Counted from the first letter of the stretch, positions 1-10,619 are shown. The stretch: DNA of 64,000 nucleotides from Bacillota bacterium (GCA_009784555.1 WRBO01000003.1:1-64000), one strand, 5' to 3'. Translations and numbers: made by a program. Notes: a model not told the origin generated them from the sequence alone.

Positions 1-7
1 GTTTCGG

Positions 8-499
8 TTGTTTCCAGATACGGGCAGTGGGCATGTGTTGGCGTTGAGCCGTTTGATGTGGCGGGTTGTTCATGTGGATGGCGACAGGGTGACGTTGTGG
101 GCGGCGGGGGCGTATCGGAATAGCCAATTCCATCTGGCGGGAGATATTCCTGTGTACTTGAAGAGCCATCTGCGCCAGAACCTGTTGAGTGATTTCACTG
201 GATTGGGGCTATTGAATCATATCCAGCTGCACTCGGTCTGTAGTGGAGTTTATGACCATATCTGGGTTCCGACATTAGCAGAGGTGAATGGTTGGGATTT
301 AACCGTTGCCCAGCGCAGTTTTGACCCGAATGGGTTTTGGCAAAATGCCTGGTTGCGTTCTCACCAAGGCACACAATTCCCAAACAACGCCCACATCATT
401 CTAGGTCAAGCTGGTGTTGCCAGTTCAGCGCATGGAATCCTTTGGTGTGCGGTGCGGCCGGCTTTGCATTTGTCGTTGGGGGCTTTGGTTGCGGCGTAA
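8..499 (+). CDS. C-terminal part of a DUF6273-like protein, probably 5'-truncated by the window edge
   Basis: ORF at window edge; 'WLRS...VRPALHLSL' C-terminal signature typical of DUF6273-like domains. Confidence 0.5.
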   Translation: MFPDTGSGHVLALSRLMWRVVHVDGDRVTLWAAGAYRNSQFHLAGDIPVYLKSHLRQNLLSDFTGLGLLNHIQLHSVCSGVYDHIWVPTLAEVNGWDLTVAQRSFDPNGFWQNAWLRSHQGTQFPNNAHIILGQAGVASSAHGILWCAVRPALHLSLGALVAA

Positions 500-535
500 A
501 TACGTCGCTTTTTTCACGCACGGGGATAAATTAAT

Positions 536-565
536 TTGACAACGCAAAAACTAGCAAGGTAGTAT
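536..565 (+). promoter_or_regulatory. sigma-A type promoter for the surface protein gene
   Basis: TTGACA, 18-nt spacer, TAGTAT, followed by the 603 start codon. Confidence 0.5.
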
Positions 566-602
566 AGATTACCTACCAAAAATACAAGGGGGGCGACAAA
601 AG

Positions 603-2891
603 ATGACATCACTACGAGACCGCTTGAAAGTGGCCGAGCAGCCACATTTTCCCGTGAATACGCCCGAGCCCGTTGTGGCACCTGAATCTGTTCCTGTTAT
701 GGGTAATATGGTCGCACCCGTGGAAACCCAATCCCCAATGTTTTTTGAACCCGCGCCCGTAACCGTTTTGGAAATCGCGGCATCAACACCAAAGCCACAA
801 TTCGAGGTCGAGACCGTCGCCGTCGAATTCGGCGAACGCCCCTCGGGCACAGAGGGCGAGTTCACATACACCGCCCCAACAAAAGTATACGGATATGATA
901 AACGCAAAAAGGTCTGGGCCACAGGCCGCGAATTGGGCGGCAAAGATGGTGGCGGGGTAAAGAAAAGATGGGGCTTTATGAGTCGCATCCCAACAACCGC
1001 AGGTGCCTTTATCATTATGTTAATGTGTACGGTGTTCGCGGGCGTGGTTTCGTTCGCGGCAATGCCGCCTGCCGCCGCTTCGGTAACACCACCGGAAATC
1101 CTTTGGTCGGACGTTGCAAACACGGCATGGTACACCGAAGAGGAAGACGCAACGGTAGGCCGTACCAGTGGCAATCCGTTCATAATAGGAACGGCCGCGG
1201 AGCTGGCGGGTTTGGCCGTCCTGGTCAACAGCGGGGAGCAGGCCTTTGGCGGAATGCACATTCAACTATCGGGTAACATTGACCTGTCGGGCCGTATCTG
1301 GGTCCCTATTGGAACGGGCCAAGACCAGGGCCGTGCCTTTCGCGGAATTATTGACGGAAACACAACGGTGATAACGATGCCGACCGAGGGTATCTGGTCG
1401 CCTACACGTTACATGGGGCTGTTCGGCCGTTTGGAATATGCCGTCATCCGTGACCTTGCACTTATTGGTACAATGGGCACATATTACAACATTCAAAACG
1501 CATCACGTATTGGTGCGCTTGCGGGGCATGCCTACGCAACACGTCTTGACGGTATCATCAACCGCGTGAACATCGACGTTCCCGTGGCACGCGTATACAC
1601 CGTGGGCGGGGTAGTAGGTTTTGTCAGCAACGTCATCCACGCGGTCAACATCGCTAACTTCGGCCACATAAGTGTAAACAGCGTCCACAACGTCGGCGGC
1701 ATATTCGGCCGTGTTCACGACGGTGTATTGGCAAACACATTTAACCGCGGCGGCATCACGGCAATGGAGGTCACGGGCGGTATCGGCGGATTAATCGGTA
1801 TCCGTCAAACAACGGGCGCAACACCGCAATTTTACATCGCTAACGTATTCAACACGGGCGTTATCTCGAACGGCGAATATGCGGGCTTTCAAATTATCGG
1901 CGGCCAAACATACTCATCCTTGGAAAACACATCTGTGTTGCACGTCCGCAACATCTTCGGCCGTACCGCAGTACTATTCGGCGGTAGCATAGCCGAGGTC
2001 ATCGACCAAAACCTCACCGGCGTAGTCACGGATGAATACGGCATCACATGGATACTGGGCAACGGACACGCAAACCTGTTTGACCAACTGAACTGGGGTG
2101 TTGACAACATCCTGCCACCCGAGGTTGATGACCGCGGACGCCCATGGGAAATCGGTCCGGACGGCGGCCCACAATGGGACGGCTCTGGCTCTGGTGACTG
2201 GGGCTCGCTTGACCCTAACCGCCCTGGCTCTGGTGACGAAGACGAAGACACCGATTACAACCCCGACCCGCCAATCTATCCTGGTGACGGCGGAAACGGC
2301 GGTGGCGGTATCGGCGGATGGGGAATTGCCGGCATCATCCTCGGCGCATTGGCCATCGGCGGCGTTATATTCCTGTTTTTGATGTCACGCCGTAACTCTG
2401 ACAAACCAACCGGCAACACATTGACCCGTGACGAAGAACGCGAAGACATCGCCGAAAACATGTTCACACCTGCGGCCGCTCCTGCTTACGTTGGCGTAAC
2501 AACCACGGAAAAAATGACAGCCCACAGTGCCGAGACACGTAAAAAAGACGAAATCATCCCGGGCGCAACACCTGCACCGAAAATTGCACCAACACCTATC
2601 GATGACACGGCATCAAGCAGTCCCTTTGACCAACCATCGCCAATGACCACACCAAAGCCACCGATGGCACCCGCGCCTGTCGCACCTCCTGTTGCGCCAA
2701 TGACCCCTGCGGCTCCAGTGGCACCAAAACCTGCACCAATGCCAATGGCTCCATCCGCACCGATGGCACCAAAACCAATGGCTGTGGCGGCACCTGTTGC
2801 ACCTGCACCATCAAATCCATTCGCGGCCGCACCTGCACCCGCGCCCGTGAAACCTGCGGCGGATGAAAACAATCCGTCCAGCCCGTGGTAA
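603..2891 (+). CDS. Surface protein with GLUG-type repeat ectodomain, two TM segments and a Pro/Ala-rich C-terminal tail
   Basis: 762 aa; internal TM near aa 125-150, 'GTAAELAGLAVLVN...IDLSGRIWVPIG' and GGVVGF/GGIFGR/GGLIG motifs, C-terminal TM 'GIAGIILGALAIGGVIFLFLM', then PMAPAPVAP-type low complexity. Confidence 0.7.
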   Translation: MTSLRDRLKVAEQPHFPVNTPEPVVAPESVPVMGNMVAPVETQSPMFFEPAPVTVLEIAASTPKPQFEVETVAVEFGERPSGTEGEFTYTAPTKVYGYDKRKKVWATGRELGGKDGGGVKKRWGFMSRIPTTAGAFIIMLMCTVFAGVVSFAAMPPAAASVTPPEILWSDVANTAWYTEEEDATVGRTSGNPFIIGTAAELAGLAVLVNSGEQAFGGMHIQLSGNIDLSGRIWVPIGTGQDQGRAFRGIIDGNTTVITMPTEGIWSPTRYMGLFGRLEYAVIRDLALIGTMGTYYNIQNASRIGALAGHAYATRLDGIINRVNIDVPVARVYTVGGVVGFVSNVIHAVNIANFGHISVNSVHNVGGIFGRVHDGVLANTFNRGGITAMEVTGGIGGLIGIRQTTGATPQFYIANVFNTGVISNGEYAGFQIIGGQTYSSLENTSVLHVRNIFGRTAVLFGGSIAEVIDQNLTGVVTDEYGITWILGNGHANLFDQLNWGVDNILPPEVDDRGRPWEIGPDGGPQWDGSGSGDWGSLDPNRPGSGDEDEDTDYNPDPPIYPGDGGNGGGGIGGWGIAGIILGALAIGGVIFLFLMSRRNSDKPTGNTLTRDEEREDIAENMFTPAAAPAYVGVTTTEKMTAHSAETRKKDEIIPGATPAPKIAPTPIDDTASSSPFDQPSPMTTPKPPMAPAPVAPPVAPMTPAAPVAPKPAPMPMAPSAPMAPKPMAVAAPVAPAPSNPFAAAPAPAPVKPAADENNPSSPW

Positions 2892-2924
2892 TCACGAACG
2901 ACAGCACAGAATTGGGGGAAATAC

Positions 2925-3644
2925 ATGAACTACAGAAGCTGTAAAAAAATTCACGAGAGCTTTATCCTGGCCGAAAATAACGAGCCTCATTTGGCCGTCC
3001 GCAATGCAACGACCGGGGAAATCGAAAAAACGGTACCAATCACCAGTCCAATGGAAAAAGGCTATATCTACGCCAGCCTCTTCTTCTTTGACGAGGTTGA
3101 CAAAGAGGTAATCAAGCTAAACAAAATGATACAAAAGGTTCTGGACGAACTGCAACAAGAGGTCAACATCGACAACCCGACCCTGTTGCTGATGGAGCTG
3201 TCCAACCGTGTCAAAAATGCGATAGGGGATGACAGCCTAGATGCCCTCATAAAGGAGATGCTGGCGGCCCAAACAAAGGCAATCGCCCTGATGCCTGATG
3301 CCGAGGAAATGAAAAAACTCATGGTCATCAAAGAGGCTATCTACACCGAACTGTTCAACAACTTTGTCAACATGACATTCAAAAACAGCAAAGACGTCGG
3401 CGGGTTCCGCACATTCAAATTCACCAACGAATATGTCGAAACCCTAACCGAACGCCAAAAAAAGCTCTTGGCCCCTGCTATCCGTATGGCTGGTTTCATC
3501 AACCAATTGCGGTTGGATGGATTTGAGTTGCAACCCGACTGGTCGGTTCGTTTCAAACCTCACCGAATTGAACAAACATTCAACGCCCGCGAAGACGAAA
3601 TCAAAACCAACCTCAAACGCCTGATGGAAGAACACTTTCGTTAA
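2925..3644 (+). CDS. hypothetical protein, 239 aa
   Basis: Long ORF with upstream RBS-like GGGGGAAA, same strand and close to previous gene; no family recognised. Confidence 0.6.
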   Translation: MNYRSCKKIHESFILAENNEPHLAVRNATTGEIEKTVPITSPMEKGYIYASLFFFDEVDKEVIKLNKMIQKVLDELQQEVNIDNPTLLLMELSNRVKNAIGDDSLDALIKEMLAAQTKAIALMPDAEEMKKLMVIKEAIYTELFNNFVNMTFKNSKDVGGFRTFKFTNEYVETLTERQKKLLAPAIRMAGFINQLRLDGFELQPDWSVRFKPHRIEQTFNAREDEIKTNLKRLMEEHFR

Positions 3645-3672
3645 AAAATGCGTGCCCAGCACGCGACTTTTT
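3643..3672 (+). terminator. intrinsic terminator
   Basis: AAAAAATGCGTGCCCAGCACGCGACTTTTTC hairpin plus T-run just after the stop codon. Confidence 0.6.
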
Positions 3673-3732
3673 CATTTTTGGAAACAAATTATATTGCCTT
3701 GTCATCACCCATGTGTTATAATTCCATGTTTT

Positions 3733-3808
3733 GGTCACGTGGCTCAGTCGGTAGAGCACGTCCTTGGTAAGGACGAGGTCGGCGGTTCGAATCCGCTCGT
3801 GACCTCCA
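3733..3808 (+). tRNA. tRNA-Thr (anticodon GGT)
   Basis: Cloverleaf by eye: GGTCACG/CGTGACC acceptor, GCTC...GAGC D-arm, CGTCC-TTGGTAA-GGACG anticodon arm, TTCGAAT T-loop, encoded CCA. Confidence 0.95.
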
Positions 3809-3812
3809 AACA

Positions 3813-4202
3813 ATGGAACCAATTCGTGGCGATATTTATAAAGAGCGGGGCAGCACCTTTCACGGCTTTTACCTGCAACCGCAAAACATATCGGAATTTA
3901 ATGATGCCCTAACCGACTTGCGCGCCGAATTTCCCGATGCCCACCATTTTTGTTGGGCCTATCGAATACGGGAAAATACCTCGGGAGACCAACTCTGCCT
4001 CTTTGACGACAAAACCCTGCGCGAAAAATATTCAAACGACGGGGAACCCAGTGGCGTTGGAATGGCAATGCTCAATCTGCTTGCTGGTCTCGAGAATGTG
4101 GCGGTTATTGTTGTGCGCTACTGGGGCGGCGAACTTCTCGGTGCCTACAACCTTATCCAAGCCTATAAACGTGCCGCCAAATCCGCCGTGCGGGTAAATT
4201 AA
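3813..4202 (+). CDS. YigZ/IMPACT-family protein (UPF0029 N-terminal domain)
   Basis: 'HHFCWAYRI...[17 protein letters not shown]...[25 protein letters not shown]' family signature. Confidence 0.85.
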   Translation: MEPIRGDIYKERGSTFHGFYLQPQNISEFNDALTDLRAEFPDAHHFCWAYRIRENTSGDQLCLFDDKTLREKYSNDGEPSGVGMAMLNLLAGLENVAVIVVRYWGGELLGAYNLIQAYKRAAKSAVRVN

Positions 4203-4246
4203 CCTGTGCATTGAGGAGTGAATATAAATCCATCAGGGGGATTTAT

Positions 4247-5788
4247 ATGGACAAAAATAAACATTTCGAGGTCGACCCAAAACCAGTAACGCGGGCCGCG
4301 GGCGCACCTGTTGCAAATCACGATGATATGATGACGGCGGGCGAACGGGGGCCGGCGGTACTGCAAGACGTGTGGATGTTGGAAAAACTGGCACACTTTG
4401 ACAGGGAGGTCATCCCCGAACGCCGAATGCACGCAAAGGGTAGCGGCGCACACGGAAAATTCACGGTAACCCACGACATCACGCGATTTACAAAGGCGAG
4501 TATCTTTTCGCAAATCGGCAAAGAAACCCCCGTCTTCATGCGCTTTTCAACGGTTGCGGGCGAACGGGGTGCCGCCGACGCCGAACGCGATATCCGCGGC
4601 TTTGCAATGAAATACTATACGGACGAGGGTAACTGGGACCTTGTCGGAAACAATACGCCCGTATTCTTTATCCGCGACCCAATGCAATTCCCCGACCTGA
4701 ACCGCGCCGTAAAACGCGACCCGCGCACAAATATGCGCGACCCGCAAAACAACTGGGACTTCTGGACAATGCTGCCCGAGGCCCTGCACATGGTCACCCG
4801 CGTCATGTCGGACGATGGACTGCCGGCTTCGTTCCGTCACATGCACGGCTTCGGCAGTCATACCTTTTCCATGATTAACGCGAACAACGAACGAACATGG
4901 GTGAAATTCCACCTCCACACGCAACAGGGGTTAAAACATCTAACGGACGACCAGGCCGCGGCAATAATCGCCCACGACCGCGAAAGCCACCAACGTGACC
5001 TGTACGAATCAATAGAACGGGGCGACTTCCCACGCTGGAAGATGTTTATCCAAACAATGACAGAAAAACAGGCAAAACACCATCGCGACAATCCGTTTGA
5101 CGTAACAAAAACCTGGGATGAACGCGAATATCCACTTATCCCTGTTGGAATGTTGGAATTAAACCGTAATCCGTCGAATTACTTTGCCGAGGTGGAACAG
5201 GCCGCCTTTAACCCCGCAAACGTTGTTCCTGGAATTTCTTTTTCACCCGACAAACTCCTCCAAGGCCGACTCTTCAGCTATGGTGATGCACAAAGATACC
5301 GACTGGGCGTAAATCACGAACAAATCCCCGTTAACAAACCATTGGCACATGCCCACACCTATCACCGTGACGGTAAAATGCGGGTGGACGGAAACCAAGG
5401 CTCATTAATCGGATACCATCCAAACAGCTATGGCATGTGGAACGCGGGCGGCCGCGCCGACCCACCAATGGAACTGGATGGGACGATGGATTACCACACC
5501 CAGCACACAAAAACCGACGACACGTTTTACCAGGCGGGGGATTACTATCGCGCCCTGACCCCCGACCAACGTACGCGAACCATTCAAAACACCGCCAACA
5601 ATATTGCAATCGTTTCCGACAACGTAAAATATCGTCACGCCGCGCATTGTTACCTGGCCGACCATGAATATGGAACACGAATCGCATCGGCACTGGGATT
5701 GTGCATGCAAACGGTAATGGGATTGGGGCAAATGACACGGGAAGACCGCCTGTCTGCAACCTCCCACGCAAACTGGGCCCAGGGATGA
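4247..5788 (+). CDS. katA: catalase (monofunctional heme catalase)
   Basis: '[26 protein letters not shown]', '[29 protein letters not shown]', '[25 protein letters not shown]'; start placed at MDKNKHFE. Confidence 0.93.
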   Translation: MDKNKHFEVDPKPVTRAAGAPVANHDDMMTAGERGPAVLQDVWMLEKLAHFDREVIPERRMHAKGSGAHGKFTVTHDITRFTKASIFSQIGKETPVFMRFSTVAGERGAADAERDIRGFAMKYYTDEGNWDLVGNNTPVFFIRDPMQFPDLNRAVKRDPRTNMRDPQNNWDFWTMLPEALHMVTRVMSDDGLPASFRHMHGFGSHTFSMINANNERTWVKFHLHTQQGLKHLTDDQAAAIIAHDRESHQRDLYESIERGDFPRWKMFIQTMTEKQAKHHRDNPFDVTKTWDEREYPLIPVGMLELNRNPSNYFAEVEQAAFNPANVVPGISFSPDKLLQGRLFSYGDAQRYRLGVNHEQIPVNKPLAHAHTYHRDGKMRVDGNQGSLIGYHPNSYGMWNAGGRADPPMELDGTMDYHTQHTKTDDTFYQAGDYYRALTPDQRTRTIQNTANNIAIVSDNVKYRHAAHCYLADHEYGTRIASALGLCMQTVMGLGQMTREDRLSATSHANWAQG

Positions 5789-6162
5789 AGCGGGTAATAT
5801 ACACTATCCTCGGATTGCTTTGTCTGATGATTGGCGTGGTGGGAATTGTTATGCCGTTGGTTCCCACTACGCCGTTTGTCATCCTCTCGTCCATCTGTTT
5901 TGCTCGGTCTTGTAAATGGATGAATCGGTGGTTACGGCGAACTCCGATATTCGGACATTTCATCCGAAATTACGAGGATAAAACGGGAATCCCAATATGG
6001 GTGAAGATTCAAACATTGGTTTTTCTCTGGGTCGGATTGGCAACATCTATGATTCTCCTCGACCGAACCTTTCTTTATATAAAGCTGCCAATCATCGGCC
6101 TTTGCGTTACTATACATATACTGATGATAAAAACATGGAGGAGAGACGGAATTGTGATATAA
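5785..6162 (+). CDS. DUF454 (YbaN-like) inner membrane protein
   Basis: '[34 protein letters not shown]' motif; ATGA overlap with catalase stop. Confidence 0.8.
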   Translation: MKRVIYTILGLLCLMIGVVGIVMPLVPTTPFVILSSICFARSCKWMNRWLRRTPIFGHFIRNYEDKTGIPIWVKIQTLVFLWVGLATSMILLDRTFLYIKLPIIGLCVTIHILMIKTWRRDGIVI

Positions 6163-6168
6163 TATACT

Positions 6169-7239
6169 ATGGTAAAAAGAATAGCTTGTTTGATGATTGT
6201 GATTCTTTTGATGGTGCCATCCATGTGGATATTGGGTGGATGCAATTCAAGGAACAATCCGCCATGTCTGGATGATTTGCGTATGATTGTTGCAAACATG
6301 CGTGCACGTTTGGGTGGGGCAAATGCAAGTTTCAGTATAAATCAAAGTTCCATTTTCGGCGGCGAAGCATATCAAAGATTTATTGTTTCGGGAAATAATG
6401 CATTGCATTGGGAGTCGGGTTCATGGGCGACAAACCCAGGGGATGGTTTTCGGGATTACTTTCATTATGGAAACGGAATGTTATACCATCACGCACCAGG
6501 GACAATAGGGCAGCATGGATGGACGGGCGGAGAAAATATATCACATCGTTTCTTGGTGTCCGAACCATCGGACCGTGAACATTTTAATATGTTGGGTGCG
6601 GTAACGATGGGGCACAGATTAGCGAACGATGTTTGGCAAAAAACCATGCTCTTTGTCCACAGCGGTGAAAACCCGCATTGGTTTAATGTGCGGGGTGAAT
6701 GGTGGTATTTCAATATGCGCCATATCAGGGAACTTCCCGAAACGGCGATGATTGCGGGGCATACCGTTGGGTTACGATACAGGGCGAGGAACAACCGATT
6801 ACACACAGTTGAATATACATTTGACCCAGGGAACACGGGATGGGCACCGCCGCATGTGCGGTTGACATTTGATTTTTCGCCGCAACAAATAACATTGCCG
6901 TCGCAACCACAACCGCGAGAAGCATTGGATGTTGCAACCAATATTCGTATCCAGGATGATTCGATTGTTTGGGATGCGGTACCCGTGTATCGGACAAACC
7001 AATGGGGGGACACCAATCGTGACGATGGTGCAATTGTATTGATATATCGTGATGGTATATATGTAAATCAATTTAATGCATTTGATGATGGATTTGATTT
7101 TGATTGGGCGGTAATACATGGCGGGGCAGAGCGCGGGCGCACATATGAATTTATTATAGTCAGGGTGGATTGGACAGGCGGGCACAGTATGTCCGTACGG
7201 GCGGCACATTTCACCGCAACCATCCCGCAGGCAGGCTAA
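6169..7239 (+). CDS. putative lipoprotein of unknown function
   Basis: Signal peptide with lipobox-like LGGC; 356 aa. Confidence 0.7.
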   Translation: MVKRIACLMIVILLMVPSMWILGGCNSRNNPPCLDDLRMIVANMRARLGGANASFSINQSSIFGGEAYQRFIVSGNNALHWESGSWATNPGDGFRDYFHYGNGMLYHHAPGTIGQHGWTGGENISHRFLVSEPSDREHFNMLGAVTMGHRLANDVWQKTMLFVHSGENPHWFNVRGEWWYFNMRHIRELPETAMIAGHTVGLRYRARNNRLHTVEYTFDPGNTGWAPPHVRLTFDFSPQQITLPSQPQPREALDVATNIRIQDDSIVWDAVPVYRTNQWGDTNRDDGAIVLIYRDGIYVNQFNAFDDGFDFDWAVIHGGAERGRTYEFIIVRVDWTGGHSMSVRAAHFTATIPQAG

Positions 7240-7258
7240 ATTAGCATTGTTAAATCTA

Positions 7259-7287
7259 TTGACAGTAAAGAACAAGTGGTGTAGAAT
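7259..7287 (+). promoter_or_regulatory. sigma-A promoter of the S10 ribosomal operon
   Basis: TTGACA, 17-nt spacer, TAGAAT, about 70 nt upstream of rpsJ start. Confidence 0.75.
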
Positions 7288-7307
7288 AGGGGACTTGTTC
7301 TTTTTTT
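7267..7307 (+). terminator. intrinsic terminator of the upstream lipoprotein gene, overlapping the S10 promoter
   Basis: AAAGAACAAGT ... ACTTGTTCTTT inverted repeat followed by a T-run. Confidence 0.7.
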
Positions 7308-7357
7308 ATGGATGAAAAAAGAAACACACGGGTGAGTTGAAAGATAGAGGAGAGAAT

Positions 7358-7666
7358 ATGACCAAGCAAAAAATTCGGGTAAAGATTTCCGGCTATGACC
7401 ACGGTCTGGTCGAAACGGCCCTGGCGCGAATTATTGATGTTGCCCAAAAAAACGGCAGCAAGGTTTCGGGTCCCGTACCCCTGCCTACCGAGCGCGAAAT
7501 TGTAACAGTTATAAGAAGTCCGCACAAATACAAAGACAGCCGCGAGCAATTTGAAACCCGTACGCACAAGCGATTGGTTGACCTGTATAACCCAAGCCAG
7601 AAATTGGTCGAGGCATTGACACGTTTGGAAATGCCTGCGGGTGTTGAAATCCAAATCAAGCTGTAA
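7358..7666 (+). CDS. rpsJ: 30S ribosomal protein S10
   Basis: 'MTKQKIRVKISGYDHGLVETALARIIDVAQKNGSKVSGPVPLPTE'. Confidence 0.97.
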   Translation: MTKQKIRVKISGYDHGLVETALARIIDVAQKNGSKVSGPVPLPTEREIVTVIRSPHKYKDSREQFETRTHKRLVDLYNPSQKLVEALTRLEMPAGVEIQIKL

Positions 7667-7710
7667 GTCTATTTAACTTGTAATCACAACTATTGAGAGA
7701 GGGAGATGTT

Positions 7711-8355
7711 ATGAAGGGAGTACTTGGTATTAAGAGAGGGATGACCCAAGTCTTTGGCGACAAAGGCGTGGTTATTCCTGTGACCGTCATCGAGGCAGGG
7801 CCTTGTGTGGTTGTACAAGTTAAGACAGTTGCAAGCGATGGTTACAGTGCCATTGTTGTTGGGTTCGGTGACAAGCGCAAAGGTTTGGTTAACAAGCCAG
7901 ACGCAGGTCAATTCAAAAAAGCAGGAACAACCCCAAAACGTTATCTTCGCGAATTCCGCGTTGACGAAAACCACGAATACAAAGTGGGCGACGAGTTCAA
8001 AGCCGATGTTTTCAACGCGGGGGACTTTGTCGACGTAACCGCAAAAACACGGGGCCGTGGTTTTACAGGTGTTATCCAACGTTGGAATCACAGCCGTATT
8101 GCTATGACCCACGGTGCGGGACCAGTTCACCGTCACGTTGGTTCGATGGGCGCAAACAGCGACCCAAGCCGTGTTTTCAAAAACAAAAAGATGGCCGGTC
8201 AATACGGTAACGAAAAGGTGACAATCCAAAATCTCCAAGTTGTAAAAGTCGACACAGACAAAAACGCTATATTGGTCAAGGGTGGCATTCCCGGCGCGGA
8301 AGGCACCCTTGTTGTAATTAAATGGGCCGTTAAAAAAGGCATCCAGGCGAAGTAA
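7711..8355 (+). CDS. rplC: 50S ribosomal protein L3
   Basis: 'MKGVLGIKRGMTQVF...RGRGFTGVIQRW...GPVHRHVGSMGANSDPSRVFK'. Confidence 0.97.
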   Translation: MKGVLGIKRGMTQVFGDKGVVIPVTVIEAGPCVVVQVKTVASDGYSAIVVGFGDKRKGLVNKPDAGQFKKAGTTPKRYLREFRVDENHEYKVGDEFKADVFNAGDFVDVTAKTRGRGFTGVIQRWNHSRIAMTHGAGPVHRHVGSMGANSDPSRVFKNKKMAGQYGNEKVTIQNLQVVKVDTDKNAILVKGGIPGAEGTLVVIKWAVKKGIQAK

Positions 8356-8379
8356 GGAAAAGGGTAAAGAGGTAGCACG

Positions 8380-9018
8380 ATGAAAATTAAGGTAATAGAC
8401 CAAAAAGGTAAAGCAGCAGGGGAAATCACCGTTTCGCCATCTGTTTTCGGAGTAGAGCGCAACGACGCCCTTATCCACGAGGTTGCGGTTGCCCAAATGA
8501 ACAACCAACGCCAAGGAACAAAACACGTTCTTTCACGTCCAGAGGTTCGCGGTCACGCGAAAAAGCCTTACCGTCAAAAGGGCACGGGCCGCGCGCGTCA
8601 AGGTTCGACAAAATCACCGCACCACACAGGTGGTGGTGTTGCGTTCGCACCAAAGCCGCGTGACTTTTCAACCAAAATCAACAAAAAGAAAAAAGAAGCG
8701 GCGTTCAAAAGTGCAATCAGCGGCAAATTGGCCGACCAAGAAATCGTTGTATTGAAAGACGTTAATCTGGCCGAGGCAAAGACAAAAAATGTTGTTGCAA
8801 TTTTGGAGGCACTTAAACTTGACGGCAAGCGCGTTATGTTCATAACCGCAGGCAAAGACGACAACTTCCTGCGTGGTGCAAATAACATCGAAAAGGTAGA
8901 AGTTCAAACGGCCGAGCAACTTTGTGTTATGGATATCGTTAACAACAAATACCTGGTCGCAAGCAGCGACGCAATCAAAGCAATCAACGAGGCATATGCC
9001 GCGGCGGAGGTGAAATAA
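8380..9018 (+). CDS. rplD: 50S ribosomal protein L4
   Basis: 'RQGTKHVLSRPEVRGHAKKPYRQKGTGRARQGSTKSPHHTGGGVAFAPKPRD'. Confidence 0.97.
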   Translation: MKIKVIDQKGKAAGEITVSPSVFGVERNDALIHEVAVAQMNNQRQGTKHVLSRPEVRGHAKKPYRQKGTGRARQGSTKSPHHTGGGVAFAPKPRDFSTKINKKKKEAAFKSAISGKLADQEIVVLKDVNLAEAKTKNVVAILEALKLDGKRVMFITAGKDDNFLRGANNIEKVEVQTAEQLCVMDIVNNKYLVASSDAIKAINEAYAAAEVK

Positions 9019-9308
9019 TGAACGTTTATGACATCATCAAGAGACCAATCTTGAGCGAAAAGAGCTTTGACGGCATCCAATCAAAACACTATACCTTTGA
9101 GGTTGACAAGAACGCGACAAAGCCAATGATAAAGCGCGCGGTCGAAGAAATCTTTAAGGTAAAAGTTGACAGGGTAAACACCGCACGTTACGAAGGCAAG
9201 CCAAAGCGTCAAGGCCGCACAGAAGGAAAGCGCGCGGATTGGAAAAAAGCATACGTACAACTTTCCGCAGACAGCAAGCCAATCGAATTCTTTGAAGGAT
9301 TGCAGTAA
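9018..9308 (+). CDS. rplW: 50S ribosomal protein L23
   Basis: 'YDIIKRPILSEKSF...YTFEVDKNATKPMIKRAVEEIFKVKVDRVNT'. Confidence 0.97.
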   Translation: MNVYDIIKRPILSEKSFDGIQSKHYTFEVDKNATKPMIKRAVEEIFKVKVDRVNTARYEGKPKRQGRTEGKRADWKKAYVQLSADSKPIEFFEGLQ

Positions 9309-9380
9309 GAACCTCGCTTCGCGAGAACCTTGCCCTTCGGGTAATCAACAGCCAACTGAATTAATTAGGGAGAAAAGCAA

Positions 9381-10217
9381 ATGGGTATCAAACGATTTAA
9401 GCCAACCAGTCCGGGTTCAAGACACAAAACGATGTCTACTTTTGAAGAGATTACCGACAAGAGTAAGCAACCAGAAAAGTCTTTGACAACCGTCAAAAAG
9501 AAAACGGGCGGCCGTAACTTTCAAGGTAAAATCACAACCCGTCACATCGGTGGTGGTAACCGTCAAAAATACCGTATTATCGATTTCAAACGTCAAAAGC
9601 ACAATGTGCCTGCGGTTGTTGATGGTATTGAATATGACCCAAACCGTTCCGCGAACATCGCACTCTTGCACTATGTAGATGGTTCAAAGGCATACATCTT
9701 GGCACCTCTTGGATTGTCCAAAGGTGACAAAGTTGCCGCAGGGCCAAACGCAGAGGTGAAAGTCGGAAACGCAATGCCACTGTCGGCGATGCCAATTGGT
9801 TCAACAATTCACAACATCGAAATGCAGCCTGGCAAGGGCGGACAAATCGCACGCTCGGCGGGGAACTATGCACTTCTTGCTGGTCGTTCGGACGGATATG
9901 CAACATTGAAAATGCCTTCGGGCGAGATGCGTCGCGTTCCTGAAAAATGCTATGCAACAATCGGACGCGTCGGAAACGTCGACCACGAATTGATTAGTTT
10001 GGGTAAAGCGGGCCGTAAACGCCACATGGGTGTAAAGCCAACCGTACGTGGTGTCGTTATGAACCCTGTTGACCACCCACACGGTGGTGGAGAGGGCAAG
10101 AGCCCAGTTGGTATGCCTGCACCAGTATCCCCATGGGGAAAACCAGCACTGGGCAAAAAGACCCGCAAACAAAAGAAGCCAAGTAGCAAATTTATAATCA
10201 AGCGCAGAACAAAGTAG
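9381..10217 (+). CDS. rplB: 50S ribosomal protein L2
   Basis: '[17 protein letters not shown]...[22 protein letters not shown]...[17 protein letters not shown]'. Confidence 0.98.
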   Translation: MGIKRFKPTSPGSRHKTMSTFEEITDKSKQPEKSLTTVKKKTGGRNFQGKITTRHIGGGNRQKYRIIDFKRQKHNVPAVVDGIEYDPNRSANIALLHYVDGSKAYILAPLGLSKGDKVAAGPNAEVKVGNAMPLSAMPIGSTIHNIEMQPGKGGQIARSAGNYALLAGRSDGYATLKMPSGEMRRVPEKCYATIGRVGNVDHELISLGKAGRKRHMGVKPTVRGVVMNPVDHPHGGGEGKSPVGMPAPVSPWGKPALGKKTRKQKKPSSKFIIKRRTK

Positions 10218-10242
10218 CCAGGGGTGACCCCCTGGACCCAGT
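10218..10242 (+). repeat. palindromic CCAGGGG-TGA-CCCC repeat directly after rplB stop codon
   Basis: TAG|CCAGGGGTGACCCCCTGGACCC; related copies at 15514, 43945 and 50741. Confidence 0.75.
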
Positions 10243-10277
10243 AGGACCAGACAGAAAGAATTTCTAGGAGGAAAAAA

Positions 10278-10568
10278 GTGAGTAGAAGTATAAAGAAAGG
10301 CCCATACGTCCACGCAAAATTGGCGGAACGCGTCGAGGCAATGAACGAAAAAAACGAGCGCAAGGTCATCAAAACATGGTCACGTTCGTCAACTATCCTG
10401 CCATCTTTTGTCGGACATACTATCCAGGTTCACAACGGGCGCAAATTCATTCCCGTATACGTCAAGAGCGAGATGGTCGGTCACAAACTTGGTGAATTCT
10501 CGCCAACACGTACCTTCCCTGGCCACGGCGGGGTAAAGGCCATCAAGGCAAAGGGCAAAAAAGGTTAA
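10278..10568 (+). CDS. rpsS: 30S ribosomal protein S19 (GTG start)
   Basis: '[24 protein letters not shown]...[33 protein letters not shown]'. Confidence 0.97.
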   Translation: MSRSIKKGPYVHAKLAERVEAMNEKNERKVIKTWSRSSTILPSFVGHTIQVHNGRKFIPVYVKSEMVGHKLGEFSPTRTFPGHGGVKAIKAKGKKG

Positions 10569-10587
10569 GCGGGGAGCCCCCGCGGGC
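10569..10587 (+). repeat. palindromic GCGGGGAGCCCCCGCGGG repeat after rpsS stop codon
   Basis: Identical 18-mer recurs in frame in rplV at about 10998-11015. Confidence 0.75.
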
Positions 10588-10619
10588 AATATTGATAAGA
10601 TTCTTTAAGGAGTAAAAAC

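Noticed and set aside
2486-2926. Gly/Ala-rich minus-strand ORF opposite the Pro/Ala tail
   Set aside because: Complement of a low-complexity PAP-rich coding region.
3613-3822. Minus-strand ORF '[31 protein letters not shown]...'
   Set aside because: Antisense to tRNA-Thr; this peptide is a well-known spurious translation of tRNA genes.
3652-3912. Plus-strand ORF through the tRNA
   Set aside because: Reads through tRNA-Thr and into the YigZ-like gene in another frame; not a gene.
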